Assembly (NCBI GenBank): GCA_002441285.1
Contig: DJVR01000034.1
Coordinates: forward strand, 5,922-69,921
Length of the DNA stretch: 64,000 nucleotides
DNA from: Candidatus Atribacteria bacterium UBA6251
GTDB taxonomy: Bacteria; Atribacterota; Phoenicimicrobiia; Phoenicimicrobiales; Phoenicimicrobiaceae
Direction of reading: 5' to 3'
A program made the position numbers and the translations under genes. This document shows positions 44,661 to 53,940 of this stretch, piece by piece. The notes below the pieces were generated by a model that did no database searches, was not told where the DNA came from, and saw only the letters and a program-made list of their open reading frames with translations. The number at the start of each line of letters is the position of its first letter. Position 1 is the stretch's first letter.

Positions 44661-44693
44661 TGTAAAAAAAAGTGCCTGGCACTTTTTTTTACA
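44661..44693. repeat. 33-bp near-perfect palindrome AGTGCC-T-GGCACT
   Basis: Two 16-bp perfect arms (TGTAAAAAAAAGTGCC and complement) flank a single T. The element occupies nearly the whole space between mltG and udk. It supplies the TAA stop of mltG and lies 12 bp before the udk start, so it could act as terminator or RNA stabiliser. A GTGCC-containing palindrome also occurs at about 24774-24806, but with a different arm. Confidence 0.9.
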
Positions 44694-45636
44694 TCTTGTT
44701 TTTGAGATGATCTTCGTAGGTCCTGGAAAAGATATGTTTTCCATCTGGACCTAAGGTGAAAAAGAGCCATTCAGTTTCAGCCGGCTCCAAAGCTGCCTTA
44801 ATGGACTCCAAACCCGGGTTACAAATAGGACCAGGAGGAAGACCATAATATAAATAGGTGTTATAGGGTGAATCAATATTTAAATCTGTATCACTTAACT
44901 TTTCTTTTGGATGACCTAAAATATATTGAATGGTAGCACAAGATTGCAATTTCATATTAATCTTTAAACGATTATAAAATACAGAAGCTATGATCTTTTT
45001 TTCTTCATCATATTTGGCTTCTCTTTCAATCAGTGATGCCATAGTAATAACCTCTTCCCAGGACAGCTTATTTGGTCTACTTTTTTGCTGAAGGTCTTCA
45101 GTTCTTTGTTGAAAATTTTCTTGCATCAATCTATACATTTTTTCAGCTCCGTATCCTTTAGGAACTTCATAAGTATCTGGAAAAAGGTACCCTTCTCCCA
45201 TATTTTTATTCTCCCTTACCAACTTTAAGAAAGATTCCTTTGAAGCAATCTCTTTATTTTCCAATAAATCCGCGATTTGTACACAGGTATAACCTTCGGG
45301 GATAGTTATTCGATAAACTATTATCTCTCCTTTGATCATTTTCTCTAAAATCTGGCGTAGATTCATTGCGGGACTAAGATGGTATTCACCATATCTTAAT
45401 TTATCTTCTAATTTAGATAATCTCAAGAATAGGGGCAAAAAATAAATATTTTTTCGGATAATCTGATTATCTTCTAATATTTTCACAATTTGCCTGGCAT
45501 TAGCTCCAGGAGGAATAATAATAATCTTTTGTAAAAAAGAATTTTCTTCCGCAGGAAAGTAAAAAGCAGTAAGCATCAAGATAGTCAGCAATAATATTAC
45601 TGAAAATAAAAAGAATAGCTTTCTAAAAAAATTCAT
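44689..45636 (-). CDS. mltG: Endolytic murein transglycosylase MltG
   Basis: This 315-residue protein has an N-terminal membrane anchor (LFFLFSVILLLTILMLTAFY), a LysM-like region and the YceG domain. The catalytic Glu is in ITMASLIEREAKYDEEKKII. SCATIQYILG and YNTYLYYGLPPGPICNPG are further hallmarks. MltG cuts nascent glycan strands in the periplasm. Its last codon and stop fall in the palindrome at 44661-44693. It follows ruvX, as in many genomes. Confidence 0.95.
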   Translation of the reverse strand: MNFFRKLFFLFSVILLLTILMLTAFYFPAEENSFLQKIIIIPPGANARQIVKILEDNQIIRKNIYFLPLFLRLSKLEDKLRYGEYHLSPAMNLRQILEKMIKGEIIVYRITIPEGYTCVQIADLLENKEIASKESFLKLVRENKNMGEGYLFPDTYEVPKGYGAEKMYRLMQENFQQRTEDLQQKSRPNKLSWEEVITMASLIEREAKYDEEKKIIASVFYNRLKINMKLQSCATIQYILGHPKEKLSDTDLNIDSPYNTYLYYGLPPGPICNPGLESIKAALEPAETEWLFFTLGPDGKHIFSRTYEDHLKNKM

Positions 45637-45642
45637 CTTCCT

Positions 45643-46065
45643 TTACCTGTTATTCATCATTCTTCTATCTAAATAGGATTGTAGGATAATTACTGCTGAC
45701 ATTTTATCAATTACCTTTTTTCTTTTTTTTCGGCTTCTATCCATTTCAATCAAAAGTCTTTCTGCTTTAGCTGTACTTAATCTTTCATCTTCCAATTCTA
45801 CCTGAATATCACAAATATTTTTTAGATTATGAGCAAAAGAAAGCACCTTTTCAGCCTGTTTACCCAAAGTTCCATTCATATTACGGGGTAAACCTAAGAC
45901 TATCTTTTCTACTCCATAGTGATTGACTATATCTTTTATTTTTTCTAAATCATCTTTTTCCACAGTACAAAGAACAGTAGGTAGACCCTGGGCAGTTATA
46001 CCTAATTCATCACTTATAGCCAGACCAATCCTTTTTTCTCCTAAATCTATTCCCAATATTCTCAA
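45643..46065 (-). CDS. ruvX: Putative pre-16S rRNA nuclease (RuvX/YqgF)
   Basis: This 140-residue protein has the RNase H-like fold signatures: MRILGIDLGEKRIGLAISD, VLGLPRNMNGTLG and a C-terminal DERLSTAKAERLL with a final DKMSAVIILQSYLD. The family matures the 5' end of 16S rRNA and has been linked to Holliday junction processing. It lies 6 bp before mltG and after alaS, the common alaS-ruvX-mltG order. Confidence 0.94.
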   Translation of the reverse strand: MRILGIDLGEKRIGLAISDELGITAQGLPTVLCTVEKDDLEKIKDIVNHYGVEKIVLGLPRNMNGTLGKQAEKVLSFAHNLKNICDIQVELEDERLSTAKAERLLIEMDRSRKKRKKVIDKMSAVIILQSYLDRRMMNNR

Positions 46066-46135
46066 TCTTTAATTCTCCGCAAGCTCTTTTTAAAATTTTT
46101 AGAAAGGAAATATAACTAAAAAATATTTTAATTAT

Positions 46136-48787
46136 TTATTTAAAATATGCATATACCTTTTCTAAAACCTGGTTTAATCTTTCAATCTTTGTCCCACCAG
46201 CTTGTGCCATTGATTTTTTCCCTCCACCTTTTCCACCAATTAGAGGAGCAAGATAATTAATGATCTTTACAGCATCAAAACCTTTTTCCACTAAATCATT
46301 AGTAACCATTACCAGGAGAATAACTTTATTTTGATTTATTACTGTACCCAGCAGGATTACACCTGATTCAATCTTATCTCTTATTAGATCACCCCAGTAA
46401 CGTAATTCTTCATTATCTGTAGCTTCTATACGTGCGGATACTATCTTTATTCCTTGAATAACCTGGCTCCTTTTTAATATCTCATTGAGTTCATAAACAG
46501 CTAATCTATTTTTATTTACTTTTATCTCTCTTTTTAGATTATTTATTTCCTCTAAAATTTGGTTCAAACGATGATTAATATCTGCGGGTAGAACATCTAA
46601 TTTCTGGGCAGCTTGAGATAAAATTTCATCTCTTTCTTGGATATATTTTAAAGCCTCCTCTCCAGTTACCGCTTCAATTCTTCGTATATTACTTCCAATC
46701 CCCTGCTCATTTAATATTTTAAATAATCCTATAGAAGAGGTCTTATCTAAGTGTGTACCACCACATAATTCTAAACTATAATCTCCAATCTTTATTACTC
46801 TGACTTTATCTCCATATTTTTCGTCAAAAAGGGCTATCGCTCCCAGTTTTTGTGCCTGTTCAAGGCTGGTGATAATCTTCTCAACCGGTAAATCTTCAAA
46901 TATCTTTTCATTAACTCTTCCCTCTATCCTTTTTAATTCTTCTTTCTGTAAATAAGTAAAGTGGGTAAAATCAAATCTGAAATGTTTCTCGGTAACCAGA
47001 GAACCTGCTTGTCTAACATGTGGACCTAGAACCTCCCTTAAAGCCTGATGTAAAAGATGAGTAGAGGTATGATTTCTAGCAATAGCCATTCTTCTTTTTT
47101 TATCTACTTGAGCAATTACCGTTTCCTTTGTCCTTATCTCACCTTCTTCTACAATGCCATAATGAATTATTAAGTTCTCCAGAGGACTCTGGGTGTCAGT
47201 AACTTTAAATTTGAAACCTTTTCTATTCAAAGAAACTATTTCCCCTTGATCGCCAATCTGTCCACCTTTCTCGGCATAAAAAGGAGTTTTATCTAATACA
47301 ATTTCACATTTCTCCCCATCTGAAGCTAATTCCACCCTTTGGCCTTCTTTAATAATGGCCAAAACTTGAGCATTAGTTTTATCAGAGTCATATCCGATAA
47401 ATATTGTCTCTCCTTTTTCCTTCTGGATACTTCTAAATATTTCTTTATTTTTCTTATCGTTTTCCAAGTCTATTTTCGAGACAGACCATATTTTTCTTGA
47501 TTTTTCTTTCTGCAGTTCCATCGCTTTTTCAAATTCTAATTCATTAACTGTAAACCCATCTTCTTGAAGTAATTCCTTGGTTAATTCAATGGGAAATCCG
47601 TAAGTATCATACAGTTTGAAGGCTTCTTCCCCACTTAAAATTAATTTATTTTCCTTCTTCAAGGAGGCTTTCATTGTCTCTAAAATCTGTATCCCAATAT
47701 TCAAGGTTTCTTGAAACTTTTTTTCTTCACTTAAAATAATCTGACAGATTTGATTTTCAGAGGTGGTTAGTTCAGGATAAACATCCTGCATCATATCAAT
47801 AACCACTGGAGCTATTTCAAAAAGAAATGGGCGGTCAAAATTTAAGCTCCTTCCATAGCGGAAAGCTCTTCTTAATAACATTCGTAATACATAACCCCTA
47901 CCTTCATTGGAAGGCATAATTCCATCAGCAATCATAAAGACCAATGCCCTCATATGGTCAGCAATTACCTTTAAAGCTAAATCTATTTTATGATTCTGTT
48001 GATACTTTACTCCTGCATTTTGAGCTACAAAATTGATTATAGGCAAAAAAAGGTCAGTTTCAAAATCAGTATGAGCCCCCTGCAGGACAGAAGCGATCCT
48101 CTCTAATCCTAAACCAGTGTCAATATTCTTTTTAGGTAAAGGAGTAAGTGATCCATCTTCATTACGATTATATTGCATAAAAACCAGGTTCCATAGTTCA
48201 AGGTATCTATCGCCATCTACGCCAACGCCTCCCCCCGTGTTAGAAGCTCTTTCAGTACCTAAATCAATATATATTTCAGAACAGGGTCCGCAAGGCCCGG
48301 TGGGCCCTACTTTCCAGAGATTATCTTCTTCTCCCAAACGAATAATCTTATGATCCGGAATTCCAATCAGATTGTACCAAATTTCGTATGCCTCTTCATC
48401 ATCTTTATAGATAGAAACCCATAATTTTTCTTTGGGAAATCCGATAACCTCAGTAAATAATTCCCAACTCCACTGAATTGCTTCTTTCTTAAAATAATCT
48501 CCAAAAGAAAAATTACCCAACATTTCAAAAAAAGTATGATGGCGGGCAGTTCTACCTACATTTTCAATATCATTGGTACGCACACATTTTTGACAGGTAG
48601 TTGCTCTTTTCATTGCCGATTTTACCTGCCCTAAAAAGATAGGCTTAAAGGGGACCATACCAGCAATGGTAAGTAAAATAGTAGGATCTGCTGGGATTAG
48701 GGAAGCACTGGGAACTATTTTATGTCCTTTACTTTCAAAAAACTTTAAAAAAAGCGTTCTTATTTCTTTACTACTCATATATTTCAT
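46136..48787 (-). CDS. alaS: Alanyl-tRNA synthetase
   Basis: This 883-residue class II synthetase is full length. The N-terminal active site carries KGHKIVPSASLIP and RHHTFFEMLGNFSFGDYFK. The editing domain has NHTSTHLLH and LELCGGTHLDKT for zinc-dependent hydrolysis of Ser/Gly-tRNA. The C-terminal domain ends with GGKGGGKKSMAQAGG. An AAGGAG site precedes ATG 48787. No T-box is seen in the 131 bp upstream. Confidence 0.97.
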   Translation of the reverse strand: MKYMSSKEIRTLFLKFFESKGHKIVPSASLIPADPTILLTIAGMVPFKPIFLGQVKSAMKRATTCQKCVRTNDIENVGRTARHHTFFEMLGNFSFGDYFKKEAIQWSWELFTEVIGFPKEKLWVSIYKDDEEAYEIWYNLIGIPDHKIIRLGEEDNLWKVGPTGPCGPCSEIYIDLGTERASNTGGGVGVDGDRYLELWNLVFMQYNRNEDGSLTPLPKKNIDTGLGLERIASVLQGAHTDFETDLFLPIINFVAQNAGVKYQQNHKIDLALKVIADHMRALVFMIADGIMPSNEGRGYVLRMLLRRAFRYGRSLNFDRPFLFEIAPVVIDMMQDVYPELTTSENQICQIILSEEKKFQETLNIGIQILETMKASLKKENKLILSGEEAFKLYDTYGFPIELTKELLQEDGFTVNELEFEKAMELQKEKSRKIWSVSKIDLENDKKNKEIFRSIQKEKGETIFIGYDSDKTNAQVLAIIKEGQRVELASDGEKCEIVLDKTPFYAEKGGQIGDQGEIVSLNRKGFKFKVTDTQSPLENLIIHYGIVEEGEIRTKETVIAQVDKKRRMAIARNHTSTHLLHQALREVLGPHVRQAGSLVTEKHFRFDFTHFTYLQKEELKRIEGRVNEKIFEDLPVEKIITSLEQAQKLGAIALFDEKYGDKVRVIKIGDYSLELCGGTHLDKTSSIGLFKILNEQGIGSNIRRIEAVTGEEALKYIQERDEILSQAAQKLDVLPADINHRLNQILEEINNLKREIKVNKNRLAVYELNEILKRSQVIQGIKIVSARIEATDNEELRYWGDLIRDKIESGVILLGTVINQNKVILLVMVTNDLVEKGFDAVKIINYLAPLIGGKGGGKKSMAQAGGTKIERLNQVLEKVYAYFK

Positions 48788-48918
48788 CGTCTATCTACTC
48801 CTTGCTCAATGAATTGGGTAACCATTTTTAAATTATTTTTTATAGTTATATTAATAAAATACATAATTAATATATTATTAATTTTTTATGGTTATTAATA
48901 GTTATTAATAGTATAATT

Positions 48919-50622
48919 TTAACCTGCTACTCTTAGAACTTCTTCTATAGTAGTAATCCCTTGAAGAGCTTTCTCTAAACCACTTTCCCTCAAGGTTTTC
49001 ATCCCTTTTTTAATGGATTCTTCCTTGATTATGTCACTGGAAGTTTTGGATAGAATTAGTGAGCGTATCCTCTCATCTAGCTCCAGGATTTCATAGATAG
49101 AAGTTCTACCATAATAACCAGTATCTTTACATAAGGGACAACCTGCTCCTCTATATAGCTTTACCTGGTTATTCTGATCCAAATCTAATTCTTTTAATAT
49201 CTCTGGAGGAGGAGGATATTCTTCTTTGCATTTTTCACAAATCACTCTCACCAATCTTTGGGCTAATACCCCAATTACTGAGGAAGAAATGAGGAAAGGT
49301 TCAATGCGCATATCTACCAACCTGGTTAATGCACTGGCTGCATCATTGGTATGTAAAGTACTTAAAACCAGGTGCCCCGTTAAGGCTGCCTGAATAGCTA
49401 TCTCAGCAGTTTCTCGATCTCTTATCTCTCCAACCATAACAATATCTGGATCCTGTCTTAAAATTGATCTTAAGGCATTAGCAAAGTTTAAATTTATCTT
49501 CGGTAGAATTTGAATCTGATTAATACGGTTCAGCTTATATTCAACTGGATCTTCAATGGTAATGATATTTTTCTGTTTATAGTCCATTCTGTTTAAAGCC
49601 GCATATAAGGTTGTAGTTTTGCCACTTCCAGTAGGCCCAGTAATTAAAATAATCCCATAAGATTTGTTAATCATATTTTTAAATTGATTAAGTTGAGGAG
49701 TGGAAAAACCAAGTTGTTCTAACTCGATTAAACCTTTACTTTTATCCAGTAATCGTAATACTGTTTTTTCACCATAAATGGTGGGGATAGTAGAAACTCT
49801 AATATCCACCTCTTTACTACCAAATTGAACCTGGAAACCACCATCCTGGGGAAGCCGCCTTTCTGCAATATCCATCTTGGATAATATCTTTATTCGAGAA
49901 ACAATAGCGGATTTTACTTTGAAAGGTAAATTTCTGATATCATGTAAGATTCCATCAATACGAAATCTTACCAGTATCCCTTTTTCATTAGGTTCAAGAT
50001 GGATATCACTAGCCCGGTCTTTTACCCCTTGCACAATTAACATATTTACTAATTGAATTACCGGTGCTTCTCTACTGATAGCTTCTAATTCTCGGAGGTC
50101 TTCTTCCCTCTCTTCCTCTTTAAGGATTACCTCGGTATCTAACTTATTAAGAATATCATCATATTCTCCTAATTTATAATAACTATTAATGGTATTAATG
50201 ATATCCTCTTCATCAGATAATACACATTTGACTTTATTTTTCTTAGTAATGCCTTTTACAAAATCAATGGCATGCACATCAAAGGGATTGGCCATAGCGA
50301 TTACTAATTCATCTTTATCTACGCTGAGTGGAATTAATTTAAATTGTAGGGCAATTTTCTCTGGAATAACAGAAATTATTTCCGGATCTATGACCAGTTT
50401 GGTTAGATCTACATACTCAGTTTCGTAGATATGCTGCAAGACTTGATAAAGCTCTTCCTTAGTTAAAGCTCCCATCTCAATTAAAATCTCCCCTATCTTT
50501 TTATTATTTCCTTTTTGTTGAGATTTGAGAGCTTTTTCTAATTGTTGAGTGGTAATAATTCCTTGGCCAACCAATATTTCTCCCAATTTTTTATTGGAAT
50601 ATTCTTTTCTTATTCTTTCCAT
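48919..50622 (-). CDS. Second PilB/GspE-type ATPase with tandem MshEN domain
   Basis: ATG 50622 gives 567 residues. The N-terminus has a well-conserved two-part MshEN motif, LGEILVGQGIITTQQL and IGEILIEMGALTKEEL. In MshE-type ATPases this motif binds cyclic di-GMP. The ATPase has Walker A GPTGSGKTTTLY, Walker B DPDIVMVGEIRD and a zinc site CEKC/CPLCKDTGYYGR. It is a paralogue of PilB at 40.4-42.2 kb but lies among translation genes, directly after the S1 gene. It may power an alternative pilus or secretion mode. Confidence 0.9.
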   Translation of the reverse strand: MERIRKEYSNKKLGEILVGQGIITTQQLEKALKSQQKGNNKKIGEILIEMGALTKEELYQVLQHIYETEYVDLTKLVIDPEIISVIPEKIALQFKLIPLSVDKDELVIAMANPFDVHAIDFVKGITKKNKVKCVLSDEEDIINTINSYYKLGEYDDILNKLDTEVILKEEEREEDLRELEAISREAPVIQLVNMLIVQGVKDRASDIHLEPNEKGILVRFRIDGILHDIRNLPFKVKSAIVSRIKILSKMDIAERRLPQDGGFQVQFGSKEVDIRVSTIPTIYGEKTVLRLLDKSKGLIELEQLGFSTPQLNQFKNMINKSYGIILITGPTGSGKTTTLYAALNRMDYKQKNIITIEDPVEYKLNRINQIQILPKINLNFANALRSILRQDPDIVMVGEIRDRETAEIAIQAALTGHLVLSTLHTNDAASALTRLVDMRIEPFLISSSVIGVLAQRLVRVICEKCKEEYPPPPEILKELDLDQNNQVKLYRGAGCPLCKDTGYYGRTSIYEILELDERIRSLILSKTSSDIIKEESIKKGMKTLRESGLEKALQGITTIEEVLRVAG

Positions 50623-50728
50623 AATCATCACCAAGACAATATTAGATTTTATTATATACCTTTTTTATCAAGCTTTTTTGTTCCAAATCAAAAATTTAAA
50701 AATCTGGGTAAATACCAAGCAGCTAACC

Positions 50729-52735
50729 TTATCTTTTTTTATTCATCTTATTTTTAAATAAGTCTCCAAATAAATCTTTTAATAATATCTTATCTTCGCT
50801 CTGTTTACGGTTATATTCCTTTAAAAATTGTCTTTCTTCTTCCTTTTCTGCCTTTCTTATACTTAAACTAATCTTTTTCTTTTTGTTATCCAGTTTAGTT
50901 ACTAGAGTTAATACCTCTTCTCCCTCAGATAGAACATGAGCAGGATTATCAATTTTCTGAGGTGAAATTTCGGATAAGGGGACTAAACCATCTACCCCTT
51001 CTTCTAGATTAATAAAAGCTCCAAAATCGGTAATTTTAAGCACTCTTCCTTCAATCAAGGTGCCCACTGGATATTTCTTTTTAACTTCTTCCCAAGGATC
51101 GGGGAGTAATCTTTTTTTGCTTAAAGTAATTTGAAGTTTTTCTTGATCTATATTCAAAATTTTAAATTCATATTCCTTATCTTTTTTTAATCTCTCGTTG
51201 GGATGTTTAACTCTTTTCCAATCAATTTCAGAGAGAGGAATAAAGCCCTCAATATGGTCCTCTAATTGAACAAAAGCACCAAAATCTTTAATTTTAGTGA
51301 CCTTCCCTTTTACCACAGCGTCCTTTTTATATCTTTTTTTAATATTATCCCAAGGGTTGGGGAGGGTTCTCTTTCTGCTTAAAAAGACTAAATGAGATTC
51401 CTTATCGATATTAATCACCTTTAAAGAAAGAACCATATATTTTTTCAAAATATTTGAAGGTTTTTCGATATATTGCCAGTCTATTTCAGATAAATGTATT
51501 ACCCCATTCACTCCTGCTTCTAGTTTTACATTAGCACCATAGGAAGTAACCTGGGTAATTTTACCTTCTACCACTGCTCCAACAGGATATTTCTTTTCAA
51601 TATCTTCCCAGGGGTCGGGCAACATTTGCTTTAAACCTAAGGCTATTTTTTTCTTTTCAGGATCTATTTCTAAAATTTTTAATTTCAATAATTCTCCTTC
51701 TTTAATTATATCAGCAGGGTTTTTAACATAGGTCCAGGCCATTTCAGAAACATGTAATAAACCATTAAGACCTTCTTCAATTTCAATAAAGGCACCATAA
51801 TCCTTAATGGAGATGACTCTTCCTTCGACTTCATTACCTACTGCGTATCTTTCTAAGACATTTTCCCAGGGATCGGGAGTGATCTGTTTTATACTCAAAG
51901 CAATTTTATTCTTCTCTTTATCAAAATCTATAACCTTTACTCTAATCTGGTCGCCTAATCTCAATAATTTAGTTGGATCTTTCATTTCTCTGCGAGTAAT
52001 TTCTGAGATATGTAATAATCCTTCAATACCTCCAATATCTACAAAAGCACCAAAATTAGTAATATTTTTCACGGTTCCTTCTAATATCTGCCCAACTTGT
52101 AAATTATTGAGAGTCTTTTTAAGTAAAGCTTGACGTTCTTTCTCTACTATTTTGCGATGAGATAAAATAATTTTATCTTTATTTTTATCTAAATCTATAA
52201 TTACAAAATCCAATTTTTTACCTATGTATTTATCTAAATCTTTTTCCTGAATTATATTTGCTTCAATCTGACTACGGGGTACAAATGCTTTTAAACCCAG
52301 GTTTACGATTAAACCATCGGAATTCTTATCAATGACTTCTACATTAATCTTTTCTTTTTTTCGGTATAGATCAGTTAATTTTCCCCAGAGTTGTACATAT
52401 TTTGCCCTTTCCTTAGAAAGAATAATCTGTCCGTTCTTTTCATCCATACTATTTATATATACATAAACTTCATCTCCCACCTCTAAGGCATGGGTAATAA
52501 GTTTATTTTCTCGGGAAAAAAGAGATTCTTCATTCTTAGGAAGGAATCCTTCCATCTTAAAATTTAAATCCAAAAAATAGCCATCTTCATTCGCCTTTAC
52601 GATCTTTCCTTTTACTATGTCTCCTCTTTTAAATTGTTTCATTTGATCTAAAGATTCCTTAAACATTTCCTTAACTTCTTCTTGCTGGTTTATTTTTTCT
52701 TCTTTTTTTACTTCAGATTTGTTTTGGTGCTCCAT
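50729..52735 (-). CDS. rpsA: Ribosomal protein S1 with seven S1 domains
   Basis: This 668-residue protein holds seven S1 RNA-binding domains; E. coli S1 has six and is about 557 residues. Domains 1 and 2 (about 35-185) are diverged as usual for ribosome-binding domains. Domains 3-7 show the pattern GxVxxIxxFGAFVxL...G(L/F)(L/I)xxSEI at about 215, 300, 385, 470 and 555. Between them the linker xLPDPWExVKKxYPVG repeats. The C-terminus is Lys/Glu rich. It binds mRNA for initiation. Confidence 0.9.
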   Translation of the reverse strand: MEHQNKSEVKKEEKINQQEEVKEMFKESLDQMKQFKRGDIVKGKIVKANEDGYFLDLNFKMEGFLPKNEESLFSRENKLITHALEVGDEVYVYINSMDEKNGQIILSKERAKYVQLWGKLTDLYRKKEKINVEVIDKNSDGLIVNLGLKAFVPRSQIEANIIQEKDLDKYIGKKLDFVIIDLDKNKDKIILSHRKIVEKERQALLKKTLNNLQVGQILEGTVKNITNFGAFVDIGGIEGLLHISEITRREMKDPTKLLRLGDQIRVKVIDFDKEKNKIALSIKQITPDPWENVLERYAVGNEVEGRVISIKDYGAFIEIEEGLNGLLHVSEMAWTYVKNPADIIKEGELLKLKILEIDPEKKKIALGLKQMLPDPWEDIEKKYPVGAVVEGKITQVTSYGANVKLEAGVNGVIHLSEIDWQYIEKPSNILKKYMVLSLKVINIDKESHLVFLSRKRTLPNPWDNIKKRYKKDAVVKGKVTKIKDFGAFVQLEDHIEGFIPLSEIDWKRVKHPNERLKKDKEYEFKILNIDQEKLQITLSKKRLLPDPWEEVKKKYPVGTLIEGRVLKITDFGAFINLEEGVDGLVPLSEISPQKIDNPAHVLSEGEEVLTLVTKLDNKKKKISLSIRKAEKEEERQFLKEYNRKQSEDKILLKDLFGDLFKNKMNKKR

Positions 52736-52880
52736 AGTTTTTTACTTCCTTCCCTTTCAAGTATGGTTATATTTTATTATTATATCATATTATAATTTAT
52801 ATTTAATACCATATTCTTAAAAATATATTCTATAATTCATTTCTTTCTTCAAAGTAAGCTCACAAATTTTATTTAATTTA

Positions 52881-53462
52881 TCAATGTTGCTTTAAGCAGT
52901 CTATAATTCTTTTTTCAGTAATTATTTTATGTACTGGAATATCATTTTCTAAAGCAGGTATATGGTCTACTATCTGTATTTCAAAGGATAAAGCAATAAG
53001 GTGGGTGGAAGGATTTATTTTTTTTAAAAAATTATCATAATATCCTTTACCTCTCCCAATCCGATTACCTCTCATATCAAAAGCAACTCCTGGTAAAATA
53101 ATAAGTTCTAATTCTTCTGGAGGAGATAAACGAAGATATTCCTGTTTGGGTTCCCTTATGCCCATACTTCCTCTAGTTAATTCCTGATCATAATTAAGAA
53201 TTCGGGAAGGTAATAAGTTTACAGAATCTTTAGCAATAATAGGGACAAAAACCTTTTTCTTCTCTTTTATTGAGGCTTTGATTATCTCTTCGGTTTGAAC
53301 TTCACTTTTTGTGGATACATAAAACATAATTTTAGAAGATTTAATATACTCGGAAGAATGAAATAAATGATTAAATATTTGTTGGCTCTTTTCTTTTATT
53401 TCATTAGGAGTAAGACTTAATCTTTTTTGTAAAATGGTGGTGCGTATCTCTTCTTTATTCAT
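52881..53462 (-). CDS. 5-formyltetrahydrofolate cyclo-ligase
   Basis: This 193-residue protein has KEEIRTTILQKRLSLTP at the N-terminus, ELIILPGVAFDMRGNRIGRG and GKGYYDNFL, the ATP/folate-binding signature, and a final SFEIQIVDHIPALENDIPVH. It turns 5-formyl-THF into 5,10-methenyl-THF. It lies directly downstream of the 6S-like RNA, as ygfA does behind ssrS in many Proteobacteria. It has its own promoter candidate at 53541-53568. Confidence 0.94.
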   Translation of the reverse strand: MNKEEIRTTILQKRLSLTPNEIKEKSQQIFNHLFHSSEYIKSSKIMFYVSTKSEVQTEEIIKASIKEKKKVFVPIIAKDSVNLLPSRILNYDQELTRGSMGIREPKQEYLRLSPPEELELIILPGVAFDMRGNRIGRGKGYYDNFLKKINPSTHLIALSFEIQIVDHIPALENDIPVHKIITEKRIIDCLKQH

Positions 53463-53540
53463 AATTAAATTTTTTTATATTTATTAGTTGGTGGGTATTT
53501 TCCTTTAAATTCTAATCAAAATAATATTTAATGTTTATAT

Positions 53541-53568
53541 AATATAGCATATATATCGTTTTTGTCAA
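53541..53568 (-). promoter_or_regulatory. Promoter of the 5-formyl-THF cyclo-ligase gene
   Basis: TTGACA (53563-53568) and TATATT (53541-53546) are separated by 16 bp on the minus strand. The start site would give a leader of about 70 nt. Confidence 0.75.
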
Positions 53569-53582
53569 AATTATCCTGCTTA

Positions 53583-53841
53583 AAATGAAAAAATAAAACC
53601 CCGCTATGCCGTGTGCTTTAGGTTTTGATACCTGTCCTCAAACAGGTGGGTATCTACCTAAATGCTTGATGTTTCCGTGTTAACTTAAGCAGTTAACATT
53701 TGGTATTTACCAACCTCGCCAGAGGGGTAATGCACCTTAGGCCTACATTCCACATTTAGAGATCGATTCCCTATTTAAAATTTGTTGGCTCAAAACTTCA
53801 TTAGACATCACGAACATAGCAGGGTAGCTTTATTTTGATCT
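53583..53841 (-). ncRNA. ssrS: 6S RNA (SsrS)-like regulatory RNA
   Basis: The minus-strand RNA of about 259 nt has a long closing stem: ACCCTGCTATG near its 5' end pairs with CATAGCGGGGT near its 3' end, extended by AAAATAAA with TTTTATTTT. Internal features fit 6S: GTTCGTG and TTTTGAGCC on the 5' side, a large central region, and a long distal hairpin (CCACCTGTTTGAGGACAGGT). A consensus promoter starts it and a T-run ends it. 6S RNA mimics an open promoter and sequesters RNA polymerase holoenzyme in stationary phase. Position before the cyclo-ligase gene supports the call. No coding frame fits. Confidence 0.78.
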
Positions 53842-53847
53842 GCTCTA

Positions 53848-53876
53848 ATATTAGCATATTTTTATTCTTTTTTCAA
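53848..53876 (-). promoter_or_regulatory. Promoter of the 6S-like RNA
   Basis: TTGAAA (53871-53876) and TAATAT (53848-53853) are exactly 17 bp apart on the minus strand. The start site near 53842 falls just before the 5' strand of the closing stem. Confidence 0.8.
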
Positions 53877-53940
53877 TAATCCTGGCTATTACACTTGCTC
53901 ATGAAAAGTAAAAATCATATTATTTAAAAATTATGATAAT

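Noticed and set aside
44650..44682. Eleven-codon N-terminal extension of uridine kinase
   Set aside because: It is encoded by the palindromic repeat, and a strong ribosome binding site supports the ATG at 44649.
48788..48918. Possible T-box before alaS
   Set aside because: The gap has no AGGGTGGNACCGCG sequence and no terminator-like hairpin.
53583..53841. T-box, tmRNA or SRP RNA as alternatives for the structured RNA
   Set aside because: No T-box core, no tag-peptide frame with tRNA-like ends, and no SRP Alu or GGAA-type apical motif was seen; the long closing stem and central bubble fit 6S best.
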